Origin: Nemertoderma westbladi
Lineage: Eukaryota; Xenacoelomorpha; Nemertodermatida; Nemertodermatidae
Length of the DNA: 64,000 nt
Direction of reading: 5' to 3'
Assembly (NCBI GenBank): GCA_032718475.1
Contig: JAUCBJ010000816.1
Span: 36,476 to 100,475, forward strand
Below are positions 42,530 to 52,299 of this stretch, piece after piece (positions within the stretch are counted from its first letter, which is position 1; each line of letters starts with the position of its first letter). The notes under the pieces were generated by a model, which worked only from the letters and a program-made list of their open reading frames with translations, was not told the origin of the DNA and did no database searches. Made by a program: the position numbers and the translations under genes.

Positions 42530-43560
42530 TCAATATGAGCAAAAGTTGAGATTTTTGAGAGACTTTCAGACACCATCAGTGCAATGGTCTCCCGCTAGAG
42601 GGCCACATGTCTAAACATTAAAAGCCCTCCCATTTCTTTGCTTTTAATCCGTTTAAGCTGAAACTTGGCAGATATGTATTAGACCATTATCTGTGACTTT
42701 CAAAGGAGGCGAATCCATCTGCAGTTCTCCAGTCTGCCGCTAGAGGGCGAAATGTCCCGAATGTGAAATTATTCTTCCATTTAGTTGTTTATGATCTGAT
42801 TACGCTGAAACTTGTCGTATATGTACTAGATGACATCCTGAGTCTTTGTGTGGATTGTAATCGGTCCGAAGTTTTCCAGTCTGCCGGTAGAGGGCCACAT
42901 GTCTAAACATTAAATGGCCACCCATTTCTTTGCTTTTAATCCGTTTAAGCTGAAACTTGGGAAGTATGTACTAGACCATTAGCTGTAAATTTCAAAGGAG
43001 GCTAATCTGTCTGCAGTTCTCCAGTCTGCCGCTAGAGGGCGAAATGTCCCGAATGTGAAATTATTCTTCCATTTAGTTGTTTATGATCTGATTACGCTGA
43101 AACTTGTCATATATGTACTAGAAGACATCCTAAGTCTTTGTGTGGACAGTAATCGGTCCGGAGTTTTCGAGTCTGCCGCTAGAGGGCGAAATGTAGGAAA
43201 GTGATAACCTTCGCGAATTCCTTGATCTTAATCTATTTAAGCTGAATTTTGGAATATACAGTACCGGTATGTACTAGACCACATGCCTCGTCTTTGTGAG
43301 GAAGGTGATCGATCCGTAGTTCTTTAATATGCCGCTAGAGGGCTAAATGTATGAAAGTGAAAACCTTCCAACATTTCGTTATTTATGATCCGTCAATCGG
43401 AAACTTGGTAGATATGTAATAGACCAAAGGCTGTGGCTTTGTAGGGAAACTAATCCTTCCTTCTTCAGTTACCCAGTCTCCCGCTAGAGGGTTAACGTTT
43501 TCCGGGAAAATCTTCTCCTATGTTTTTATAATCCTTTCGAGTTGATACTTAGCATTAACT
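42530..43560. repeat. ~147-bp satellite with a CTCF-like motif in each unit
   Basis: Seven units, arranged partly as ~292-bp dimers, each contain CCGCTAGAGGGC or a one-base variant. The motif starts at 42592, 42737, 42884, 43029, 43176, 43332 and 43481, so spacing is 145, 147, 145, 147, 156 and 149. Other shared words are CTTTTAATCCGTTTAAGCTG, AAACTTGGNAGATATGTA and AGACCATTA. The core matches the CTCF consensus CCRSYAGRKGGC, known from bilaterian animals. No frame runs through it. Confidence 0.9.
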
Positions 43561-43600
43561 CATTTCACGTGCTGCGCGAAGGCCCCACTTCGTGTATTTG

Positions 43601-43660
43601 TAACCAAGTAACATAAATGGTAACCAAGTAACATAAATGGTAACCAAGTAACATAAATGG
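43601..43660. repeat. 20-bp tandem repeat, three units
   Basis: TAACCAAGTAACATAAATGG occurs three times head to tail without a mismatch. Confidence 0.97.
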
Positions 43661-43766
43661 GCACAAAAATAAGCTTCAAATCTTTGGGTGTAAATAAGTT
43701 AATACAAACTCAATATCTCTAAAATAATCAATTAAATAACTAACTGAAAATTTCGACCACTGGAAT

Positions 43767-43958
43767 TCAATAACTTACCTCACACAAATTTAATGGAAGG
43801 CTAGTGGGCTGGTAGAGTACGAGATATCGTCCTCGATTTCCGTTGCAGTTCACGTAGTATACACGTTCATCAGGAGAAGTTATCGTAGCGCAATGGTAAG
43901 CTGCTGTTGTGGCAATGATATTGAGGTCGTTATCGGAATTACTGTCACTTAGGTAAAC
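43767..43958 (-). CDS. F-type lectin 2, last exon
   Basis: Opens in phase 0 after an ATTACTTGCAG acceptor with VYLSDSNSDNDLNII, then YHCATITSPDERVYYVNCNG, RGRYLVLYQ and closes with LNLCEVSY and a stop. It has the same layout as the last exon of lectin 1: three cysteines, an RY-strand and the LCEV ending. Sequence identity between the two is moderate, so these are old paralogues rather than a fresh duplication. Joins the exon at 51593-51390 across a 7.4 kb intron. Reading frame is intact. Confidence 0.87.
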   Translation of the reverse strand, partial: VYLSDSNSDNDLNIIATTAAYHCATITSPDERVYYVNCNGNRGRYLVLYQPTSLPLNLCEVSY

Positions 43959-44716
43959 CTGCAAGTAATTAATTACATTTTCATTATAATCCAGTTAATG
44001 ACAAAATTATATGTGTATTCCCTGAAACACTTACTCCCAATGGCAACATACACAACCCACGGAAGTCATTATTTATATCAGCATAGTAAGATACTACAGT
44101 ATGAATAATTAGTCTTATTTTCTCTGGGATTAACTGGCGAGCAAGCGTGCCAACAAGGTCAATGGTAAGCTTTAATACAACAAAATTGATATAAATTTAT
44201 AAGTCTGGCAGTTATATATTACTATAAAGCAGTTTACAGGAAGTACAGTACCAATTCCCATAGAAGTTAACTAACTCCAACTATATGCTCATCATTATCA
44301 GCCGTAATATTCGCTCCATGGTTCTTCTTCTTTTGCGATTAATTACTGGTTACTAGTTACTGGTTACTGGTTACTGGTTATTAATTACCTTAGATACATT
44401 AACGGTATCTTCCAAACCACTATCAACACGAATCTGGACAAGATGGGCAGATAAAATTCTATAATCTTGCATTTCACAAGTGACTGGGAATTTCCCTGTC
44501 TTACAGAAGACCCACTTACCAACCATCAATCATCAACATCAATCAGGTAAGTTTGGATTATGGTCATTTAAGCTTACTTTGATAGTAACAATGTGTTGGC
44601 AAGACCCCTGGATGGCTTCCTATAATCAGCTTACTTTGGAAATACCAGGGTTAGTTGCAAATAGTGAAAAATATCTCAAAGTTAAAAAATAATTCATGAG
44701 GTTATACACAAGTTAC
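43959..44716 (-). other. Lectin 2 intron, 3' part
   Basis: Non-coding. Contains (GGTTACT)n repeats at about 44344-44380 and a short 70-codon open frame near 44480-44692 with no domain. Ends at GTTAC (44712-44716), the left target duplication of the solo LTR. Confidence 0.5.
44712..44716. repeat. Target site duplication GTTAC (left)
   Basis: Immediately before TGTAAAAGC. An identical GTTAC follows the terminal GCGAACA at 51026-51030. Confidence 0.9.
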
Positions 44717-45149
44717 TGTAAAAGCTTTTGCGGACATAACAAGTCATTTTTACGCAATGCGCAGAATACTCTAAAATAGCCCTAAAATTATCCCGGACGG
44801 GAAGGAATTAGAACCCAGATGACGAAATCTGTCAGCTGATTCTCTGTGTACAGTGGAAGTTCTTTGTTCTGTCGTATTCAGCCAATCAGAGCAATTTTCA
44901 CTTTATGGCTAACAGAAACCTATGGAAACTCGCGCAATGCATTACGGTCTTTGTTTACTATTTTCTGAGAATCAGAACCAACTCAGGATTCTGTGCTTCT
45001 GTACGGAAGTTTCAGACTTTGGCCAGGCAACATCAGATGGCTTTGGTTATAAGAACGTAAATCTATTAACCCTGAAACACCACCTTGTCATCCAACCTTA
45101 TTTCATACTCAATTCATTTACATAAGTGAATATAAGTGGATATAAGTGA

Positions 45150-47262
45150 AATAAGTAAACCCTGTTGTAAACCCTAACCATAAAATGTCACTAAATTCGT
45201 GTTATACTGATACTATTAATATTCTACATAGCTGTACATCAAAATTTATTCCTCAAAAAAGGGGTAATTCAATCTCCAATTGCATTCCTGGCTGGAATGA
45301 GTTTGTAAAAGAAAAGCGGGCTGCGGCGCAGGAGGCTTTTCATATTTGGTGCGATCAAGGGCGGCCTAGGTTTGGGCTTGTATGGGAGGTAAAGAAAAAA
45401 ACGGCCGCGCAATTTAAATTGGCTCTCCGAAATTGCAAACGGGAGGAAGGTGCTTTGCGAGCAGATCGCCTAGCGGCTTCTTTTATTAACTCCAGAAAAG
45501 ATTTTTGGAGTTCAATAAAGAAAGCAACAACTATTAAAATGGGTTTAGCAACCTCTGTCGGCTCCGCCCACACTGAGGAAGAAATAGCCGATTTATTCAA
45601 ATCTAATTATTATGATATTTTTAATTCAGTCCCTGTATCTGAAATTGACTCTACTTTTGTGCAGTGTAAGTTTTCTGAATGGGACGGCTCCAATAATGTC
45701 CATATTTCTGCTGATAAGGTGAAAGATGCCATCAACGGTCTGCAGTGTGGAAAGGCTGCCGGGCCTGATGGCATCTTCCCTGAAAGTTATATTTTTGGCG
45801 GTAACCTTTTGCCAGTAATTTTGTGTTTATTGTTCAATTCATTTATAACTCATGGGTTTTTGCCTCAATCGTTAATTAATTCTAGTTTGTTGCCTATTAT
45901 CAAAGATAAAAACGCTAGTATGAGTGAACGTTTGAATTACCGACCCATAGCCAAAGCTACAGCTGGCTCTAAGGTTTTGGAAACGTGTTTGCTTCGGCTC
46001 GTTGCCATGCATTCCAATATATCTGACAACCAGTTTGGTTTTGCAGAGGGCCTAGGTACAGAAATGTGTATTTTTGCCTTAAAACAAACAATTCACTTAT
46101 ATATTAGTAAAGACTCACCTGTGTATACTGCCTTCTTAGACGCCTCGAAAGCGTTTGACCGCGTCAATCATAGTAAACTTTTTCGAAAGCTAATTGAACT
46201 TGGTGTATCTATTGGTATTGTAAGACTCTTGGCCTTTTGGTATTCCCATCAACTAATTTATATTAGCTGGGGTTCTGCTTCTTCCGGTGCATTTTTGGTT
46301 TCAAATGGTGTCCGTCAAGGAAGTTTGCTCAGCCCCCTCTTATTTAACATTTATATGAATGACTTAAGTGTAGAACTCAACAAATCTAATGTTGGTTGTA
46401 AAGTTGGAAAGAGTCTTTTAAATCACTTATTCTACGCAGATGACCTGTGTTTACTGTCGCCGAGTATTTTTGGGTTACGTGCACTAGTCAAGATATGTGA
46501 GCGTTACGGCGCTAAATTTGATATTTTGTTCAATCCACTCAAATCACACTGTTTGTATTTTATGCCCTATCGTTTTCACCGTGCAGGCGACATCTATCTC
46601 AATGGAAAACCGTTAGACTGTGTTAAGCAGGTTTCTTACTTGGGACACATTATAAGCTGTGACCTTTCTGATGAAGCAGACATAAATAAAATTAAATCTT
46701 CTTTATTTTGTCGAGGTAATTTGTTAGTTAGAAATTTCTCTCGGTGTTCTCTTGGTGTTAAACTATGTTTGTTCAAAACTTATTGCTACAGTTTATATTG
46801 CAGCTCTTTGTGGTCTATTTTCCGTGTTCAAACTTTGCGACAAGTGAAAGTAGCCTATAACATGTGTTTTCGTCTGTTGTTTAAATACTCCCGCAGTGAC
46901 GATGCAGACACAATTTTTGTTAATAATAGAGTAAATACCTTTAAGGCCATTATGCGCAAATCTATATTTTCCTTGTTAAATAGAGTAAATAACTCAGGTA
47001 ATACGCTAATTGGTGCTATTATAACTAATTTTTCAGTGAACTCTGTTCTGAAGGATCGGTGGCACAAGGTGCTTGATCCAAGTTTAACGTAATTATCGTA
47101 TTCGGAATACATTGTTAAATTTCCTTTATTTTCGTATTTGGTGTAATTCTACTTTAATGTGCTGTATTTCTCAAATTTAGTTTAGTTAGTTCTGCCTTGT
47201 ATGTACAATGGATCGTTTGTGTCCGAGATTATAAATAAATAAATAAATAAATAAATAAATTT
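45150..47262 (+). mobile_element. 5'-truncated LINE, Jockey/CR1-like
   Basis: Interrupts the solo LTR. It begins shortly before the RT frame and ends in an (AAAT)n tail at about 47230-47262. 5' truncation and a short-repeat tail are typical of target-primed LINE insertion. Exact flanking duplications are unclear because of the AT-rich boundaries. Confidence 0.85.
45185..47092 (+). CDS. LINE reverse transcriptase, endonuclease missing
   Basis: Open for 635 codons from ATG 45185. The start lies in the linker before RT. RT motifs: LNYRPIAKATAGSKVLE at about residue 255, AFLDASKAFDRVNH at about 315, NGVRQGSLLSPLLFNIYMND at about 375 and the catalytic FYADDLCLL at about 418. After RT come a SYLGHIIS motif and a Cys-containing tail. 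The apurinic endonuclease domain expected upstream is missing through 5' truncation, so the copy cannot start its own insertion. The frame is intact, which suggests a fairly recent copy. The YADDLCLLSPS style fits Jockey/CR1-group LINEs of marine invertebrates; the clade is not settled. Confidence 0.9.
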   Translation: MSLNSCYTDTINILHSCTSKFIPQKRGNSISNCIPGWNEFVKEKRAAAQEAFHIWCDQGRPRFGLVWEVKKKTAAQFKLALRNCKREEGALRADRLAASFINSRKDFWSSIKKATTIKMGLATSVGSAHTEEEIADLFKSNYYDIFNSVPVSEIDSTFVQCKFSEWDGSNNVHISADKVKDAINGLQCGKAAGPDGIFPESYIFGGNLLPVILCLLFNSFITHGFLPQSLINSSLLPIIKDKNASMSERLNYRPIAKATAGSKVLETCLLRLVAMHSNISDNQFGFAEGLGTEMCIFALKQTIHLYISKDSPVYTAFLDASKAFDRVNHSKLFRKLIELGVSIGIVRLLAFWYSHQLIYISWGSASSGAFLVSNGVRQGSLLSPLLFNIYMNDLSVELNKSNVGCKVGKSLLNHLFYADDLCLLSPSIFGLRALVKICERYGAKFDILFNPLKSHCLYFMPYRFHRAGDIYLNGKPLDCVKQVSYLGHIISCDLSDEADINKIKSSLFCRGNLLVRNFSRCSLGVKLCLFKTYCYSLYCSSLWSIFRVQTLRQVKVAYNMCFRLLFKYSRSDDADTIFVNNRVNTFKAIMRKSIFSLLNRVNNSGNTLIGAIITNFSVNSVLKDRWHKVLDPSLT

Positions 47263-49356
47263 ACTATTTTCCTGATAACACATACTGACTGTTCACCGCA
47301 TTATTTTACTTCTGTTTATAGTATTAGTTGTTGTTATATTAATGGATACTGATGTTATATTTGGAGAATACCGATAAATAATCATAAACCCCTCAATCTT
47401 CTTGATTACTGAGGTAAGAGGAATAGAGTTTACCGGTAGCAACTGCGACTTAAATTATAGTGGTTTTGTGTGAATTAAATGCTATTTCATAATCCCTACG
47501 TGTGTCAGTTGCAATCCTCCTATATATGATCAAATTCAGTGGCGGTCGGCAGATTAGTGCGAACTAGTGTAAAGTAGTGTGAAGTAGTGTGAAGTCGTGT
47601 GAAGTAGTGTGAAGGTTACTAAAGCATCTCCTAAAGAATGCGCTATTTACGAAACTCTGTGGCCATCTAGTTGTGATTAGTATAAGTCATAACTCTGTTT
47701 TTATACTTAAAGCGCCACGTCCTAAAGGAACTGTTAATATCCTCCAAGAAAGTAAATATAGTTGTCAGAGATTATATAGTAGCGATCAATCGAATAATAC
47801 AGTAGGTCTACACTGCAATAACTCCCAAGGAATCCGAATCCAGTCTCCCACACCGTGGGTCATACGCCGCGCACGGACTGGCTTCGGCTGATGTAACTTC
47901 AGTACACTAGGTGGGATAAATATTTCTCCATTTGACGCAACACCGCCGCGGCCGCTATGAGGGAGGTGAATACCGCGGCCGCTCCTAAAGCCGCAGGCCA
48001 TCGCTAACTATATAGGTTAACTTGGGATTCTGGGGGACTTTTCGATGAAGGAACTGACCAAATTTTTTTATTTTCTCACCAGGGGAGCGGCTCGGAATTC
48101 TAAGATATTAGCAACTCTAACATTATTAAATCTAACCCTTCGACGGACACGGCGGACAAAAAACCGTCATTTTTTCGACAATTTTAAAAATTTTTTGAAA
48201 GGCGCTCTACAGTGGCTCGAAAAAACCCTAGGTTATTGCTTAGCCGACGCCGGGATACGATAGAAGGGATTAATTAGTGAATTCGTTTTTTTTTCAAAAA
48301 AGATTACCACGCCTTTTTTCCGAAAATGTCCGTCAAAGTTGAAAAAACGGACAAAATGACTTTGCGGGATCCGCTATAACTCGGCTAATATTAATCGTAC
48401 GGGGACGAAAGTAACGCGGTTGGAAAGGGGGAGAGTGGTACTACCTTCGTATCGAATGGGGGTAAGATATTTATTAAAATTTCGGGTGGAAAAAGGGGCT
48501 GTAAATTTGTACGTTTTGTCCGTATTTTTTGGAAAACTTATTTCCGAAATGTTTAATTCGACAACGCGGGTAGGAATCCACTAATTCTTTTATGAAACTC
48601 GTAGAAGACCATTGGGGCTACGTTCCTATCGAATGGGGGTACAAAAAATATGTCGGCAATAGGGGCCAAAAAGGGCCAGAATTTGTAAAGTAGTTTTTAT
48701 CGAATAATTTTTTATTTTTAACTTTAGTTGGTTAAGGTACATTCTATACAGTCAATATCCATACGGGGAATTCAAATATGCTATCGGTTTTGCTCCAAGG
48801 ATGATATTAAAAAAATGAGGGCCACAATTATAATTTCGCGCTTCAAACTTGCTTCGCGGGAAATCGTCTAGCTCGAAAACTACTTAACTTACGGGAGATT
48901 TGTTTACACAGACTTATAGTGCGTTAAATTATCTACCTAACAGCGTTAATCACAGCGCCGGAGGTATTATAAAACTGGAGCGGCAGGCGATCGTGTGAAA
49001 TATAATATTTATAAAAAGGGACGATAATTTTTTTTTTAACAAATCGCTATTCCATTATAATTTAGCGTATTGCGCCAAAAGTACCTGTAAAAAGTATCAA
49101 ATTAACTCCGCTATCTTTTATCTTAACATATATAATTAAAATTACGAATTTTAAGGGTCGAAAAATATCGCGTTATTTTGGCCCTTTTTTTTAATTTTTT
49201 TGGGGCCAAAAATAACCCCTTCTCAAAAGATTAAGAAAAAAATTACGGCAAAGAATATACAAATTTTATTGAATTTGGACCACCAGAACCGAAGTTAGAG
49301 CGATTTTAGTGAAAAAATAAAAATAATTTTTTTTGCAAAAAAATTAAGAATGGTCA

Positions 49357-49429
49357 GGTCAATATTGGATTTCGAACCCGCGAACTTAGGTTTCATTAAC
49401 GTGACTGATAACCACTAGACTATGTGACC
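49357..49429 (-). ncRNA. tRNA-like sequence, probable SINE head or tRNA pseudogene
   Basis: 73 bases on the minus strand start GGTCACA and end TATTGACC, so five acceptor pairs can form. A perfect A-box match TAGTCTAGTGG and a B-box-like GGTTCGAAATC are correctly spaced. The anticodon and T stems pair poorly, so I do not call a working tRNA. Confidence 0.5.
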
Positions 49430-50283
49430 AAGAGAATTTGAAATTTTCGAGTGACTATTTTTAAACATAAATAACTTCGGTTCTACAGGGCCGTTTAATC
49501 TGAAACTTTTTTCATTAGATAGAGGATAGATTGCAGTGTGTGAAATAGGATAAAACTTGGGAAAAGACTTATGTGCACTAAGTGCAAAATGCACTTAAAT
49601 AGTGAACATTTTTCGATATTTCAAACACTATTATTTCCAGTTCTATTCATCGTAGAATGTTATTTTTTGGATTAAAATGTAGTTTGGAAAGATTTCTAAC
49701 TATAATCGTAACATTTGATTAACTTTTTATGTCTATAAAGTGACTTAAAATGCCCATGAATATGGTCCAAAATCGCAAATCCAGATTTATTAAATTGGAT
49801 TTTTGACACTTTTAGCGACTGACACTTGATCATACACCATCGTAGATCGGTAGAGGATAAACATAAGTTTGTTAAATAAGAGCCACCATTACGATCTGCT
49901 AAAGTGCATTTGTATAAATAAGTGTGCAAAAGTGCAAATTTTTTAATAAGGTCAAATTATATAGTATTGGGTTATTTTCTTTGCAGATACTTTATTTTCA
50001 TATTAATATGTTGTTTGAACCTTACTGAGCGCATTAGAGGATATGCGTACAAATAACCGGCCCTTATGAGGCTTCGATTGGGTAAATTAATAAAACATAA
50101 GGTTGTATAGTATAATATTCTAAAAACCAGTGTGATATTAAATGCACTTTAAATAATAAATAGAGATCAAATAACAATTGGACCACACAATTAAAAACTC
50201 GCACAATTTTGTACTTATTATATCGCTTCAAATTAATTCAACAGTGGATATTTGGGGGAAGGGCGAAGTTACAGTGTGCATTC

Positions 50284-50332
50284 GGGGGAAGTTTGGTGAA
50301 CTGCATTTATGCAGTGAATCCAAACTTCCCCC
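50284..50332. repeat. Strong 49-nt hairpin
   Basis: GGGGGAAGTTTGG on the left pairs with CCAAACTTCCCCC on the right; inside, ACTGCAT pairs with ATGCAGT, with a short mismatch between the blocks and a 3-base loop. It is compact like a short pre-miRNA stem but shorter than most; it may equally be a chance or transposon palindrome. Confidence 0.75.
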
Positions 50333-51025
50333 TTTGATATATCATATACTTAAGACATGCTAGGGTGACGGGGAAATATTTGTTACTGTCACACTTTGCT
50401 TCAATTTATCCTATCCTTTATTATTACCCCAGTCAGATAAGAGATAATAAATCAGTAAAAACCAAACTAAACTGTCTTTCATGCAAACAAATTTCTAACT
50501 AAAGACGGGTGAATGACCATGACCATGGAAATAATTTTAAATATAATCGTATATCAACTCTTTGGGGTGGCTTCCAAGTTAAACCCGAAAACAATTATTT
50601 TGTTACATATATAGTAAATAACGTTGTATGTTCTTCTTCCTCTCATAATAAAATATAAATGAAATATCTCAGATAGCTATGCCCTGTAACATTTCACAAC
50701 CAAAATATTTAAGTGTGAAAAGTGTAGGCCTACCACACTCCGCCCAAACAACCGCAAACGCATAGCCAACAAATTTAACAAAAGGTTATATACATGTTGG
50801 GTTCATGACGATATGAGTGAAAATTGATCGCGTAATATAAAGTAAAAAATTAAGAGACGGGGTGGCTCTCCTCCACTTTCTTACCCAATGGATATGTTGT
50901 TGTAATAATCTAATATTGGGGCGGCTTTCTCTCGGTAATTGGTAAAGGCTAAAGTCGATTTATAAACAAGAGGACAACTAAAATTGGCAGGTTAAACTGC
51001 TGCTAAAGGTCTAAAAGTGCGAACA

Positions 51026-51389
51026 GTTACCATATTCTTACACAAGTTACCATATTCTTCAGAGCCCTAATATTGCAAAGACCAATGGAAACTGGGAAAA
51101 GTCATTTATGCTTAGGAACCGGTACTTACTACTACTGTAGTCAATGAGGGTGTTGTGGCACTTGAACTCTAACTGTTTTTTGTTATTTTACATTTTTATA
51201 AAAATTAAATATTAAATATAAATAATTAGATATACATTACAAAAATTAAATAATATGCAATGGATTTCATACAAAAGTATAAAAAAGTTAATTATTTTTG
51301 TATGAAATCATTGCGTTTCTTATCAATTAATAGTCTCACACTCTTTCTATTAGGAACGAATCTTTACCAAAATGATCAATTCAACTCAC
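51026..51389 (-). other. Lectin 2 intron, 5' part
   Basis: Begins with the right GTTAC duplication of the solo LTR (51026-51030). TTACCATATTCTT occurs twice near 51030 and 51047. No exon in this stretch. Confidence 0.5.
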
Positions 51390-51593
51390 CCCAATTCCGA
51401 CCATCCTATTCGTGCAACAGTCCTGGCGACTGTATAAAGCGACAGCATCCACTCCGGGTCTGTTCTCTCCTAGGTCTACCCACCACCAGTTGGGTGCGAC
51501 ATAGTTAGAATGGATGCAAGAATTATTGTACCAGTTACCATCCCTGTTTCCATCTACTGCCCTACCTGGTGAAGACCCAGCGCCTGAACTTTC
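51390..51593 (-). CDS. F-type lectin 2, internal exon
   Basis: 68 codons, phase 0 at both ends. Acceptor TTTGATAG precedes ESSGAGSSPGRAVDGNRDGN; then WYNNSCIHSNYVAPN, WWWVDLGEN, ALYSRQDCCTNRMVGIG and donor GGG|GTGAGT. It covers the same part of the F-type lectin fold as the exon at 30621-30376 but lacks the first strand (the N-terminal ...NIAL... segment), which must be in a further upstream exon I did not find. The pattern RXDX4R is complete here (R in SRQD, R in TNRM), unlike lectin 1. This exon is not one uninterrupted ATG frame, so it is easy to miss. Confidence 0.88.
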
Positions 51594-51894
51594 CTATCAA
51601 AGTAATAAAATGTAACAAACGTAATAAATTTATACTTGGTCTATAGTATGTATTATCTCTATTAATACATATCTGATGCATTTCTTGGAAAAACCAGTTT
51701 ATAACAATGACGATTTTATGGGAAAGGTCGAAGGTAAGCTGAACTGTCCGAATTATGTCTGGCCTACCCGAAGATTAAGTTATGTATGCGGCATACTTCG
51801 CGGCATTATTGGCATTCTAGTTTAATTAGAAAACTTATCCTCCTCGGCCTGTAAATCTTGATAAAGTTACTGTTGTGCCAATAAAATTACTAAA
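51594..51894. other. Sequence between lectin 2 exon and gypsy element
   Basis: Upstream intron or 5' flank of lectin 2. No signal-peptide exon recognised. Confidence 0.4.
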
Positions 51895-51899
51895 GTTAC
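51895..51899. repeat. Target site duplication GTTAC of the gypsy element (left)
   Basis: GTTAC directly before the LTR start TGCATACC. The same five bases follow the other LTR at 57316-57320. Confidence 0.9.
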
Positions 51900-52121
51900 T
51901 GCATACCAGCCATATTGTAAAATGATCAATTGTTACAAACTGATTACAGGATTATATTAATACAAACTCAGGTCCTGACTGATAACTAAACAGCCCAAAT
52001 GTAACAGCACAAACCGTATATACCTAAAACAGTACGCACCCCTGTACACCTACAACACACCAGTAACATGAAGTACCTAGGACGTCTTAGATCCATCTAC
52101 AGTACAAACCATAACCCATCA
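51900..52121 (-). repeat. Gypsy 3' LTR
   Basis: TG...CA ends. Differs from the partner by substitutions and by lacking the GCCTATA-like insert that the partner has near 57236. Confidence 0.9.
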
Positions 52122-52299
52122 TCTCCCTTTTTTTTTAATTAAAAAAATTGTTGATATTAATAATTATTTCAAATAGAAAAACGGACGACAGGTTTTCTTG
52201 CTCTAACACTCCGCCGAAGAATTGATTTCGGAACTTTATTTTTTTGGAGTGGCCCCAAGGTTTGTGTTGCAATGTATGGAGTTATTATGTCAGAATTAT

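Larger units (their letters stand above)
47911..50965. other. Unidentified ~3 kb insertion in the solo LTR
   Basis: Present in this solo LTR and absent from its relative at 29324-30370. The left part has a GC-rich near-palindrome, CCGCGGCCGC repeated at about 47945 and 47970. The interior is AT-rich with no long frame and no domain. No terminal inverted repeat or target duplication was found by eye. It may be a composite of several insertions. A tRNA-like sequence (49357-49429) and a strong hairpin (50284-50332) lie within it. Confidence 0.6.
44717..51025 (+). mobile_element. Second older solo LTR, split by two later insertions
   Basis: The LTR pieces are 44717 to about 45150, about 47263-47910 and about 50968-51025, summing to ~1.14 kb. 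They align in order with the solo LTR at 10654/29324-30370: TGTAAAAGCTTTTGCGGACA, GACGAAATCTGTCAGCTGAT, GCAATGCATTACGGTCTTTG, ACACATACTGACTGTTCAC, GGCTTCGGCTGATGTAACTT and TTGGCAGGTTAAACTGC. Exact GTTAC duplications flank it. They differ from the flanks of the first solo LTR, so the two are independent insertions, although both landed in the same intron of paralogous genes. Confidence 0.9.

Noticed and set aside
49357-49429. Functional tRNA gene
   Set aside because: Promoter boxes and length fit, but the anticodon and T stems pair poorly. I kept it only as tRNA-like.
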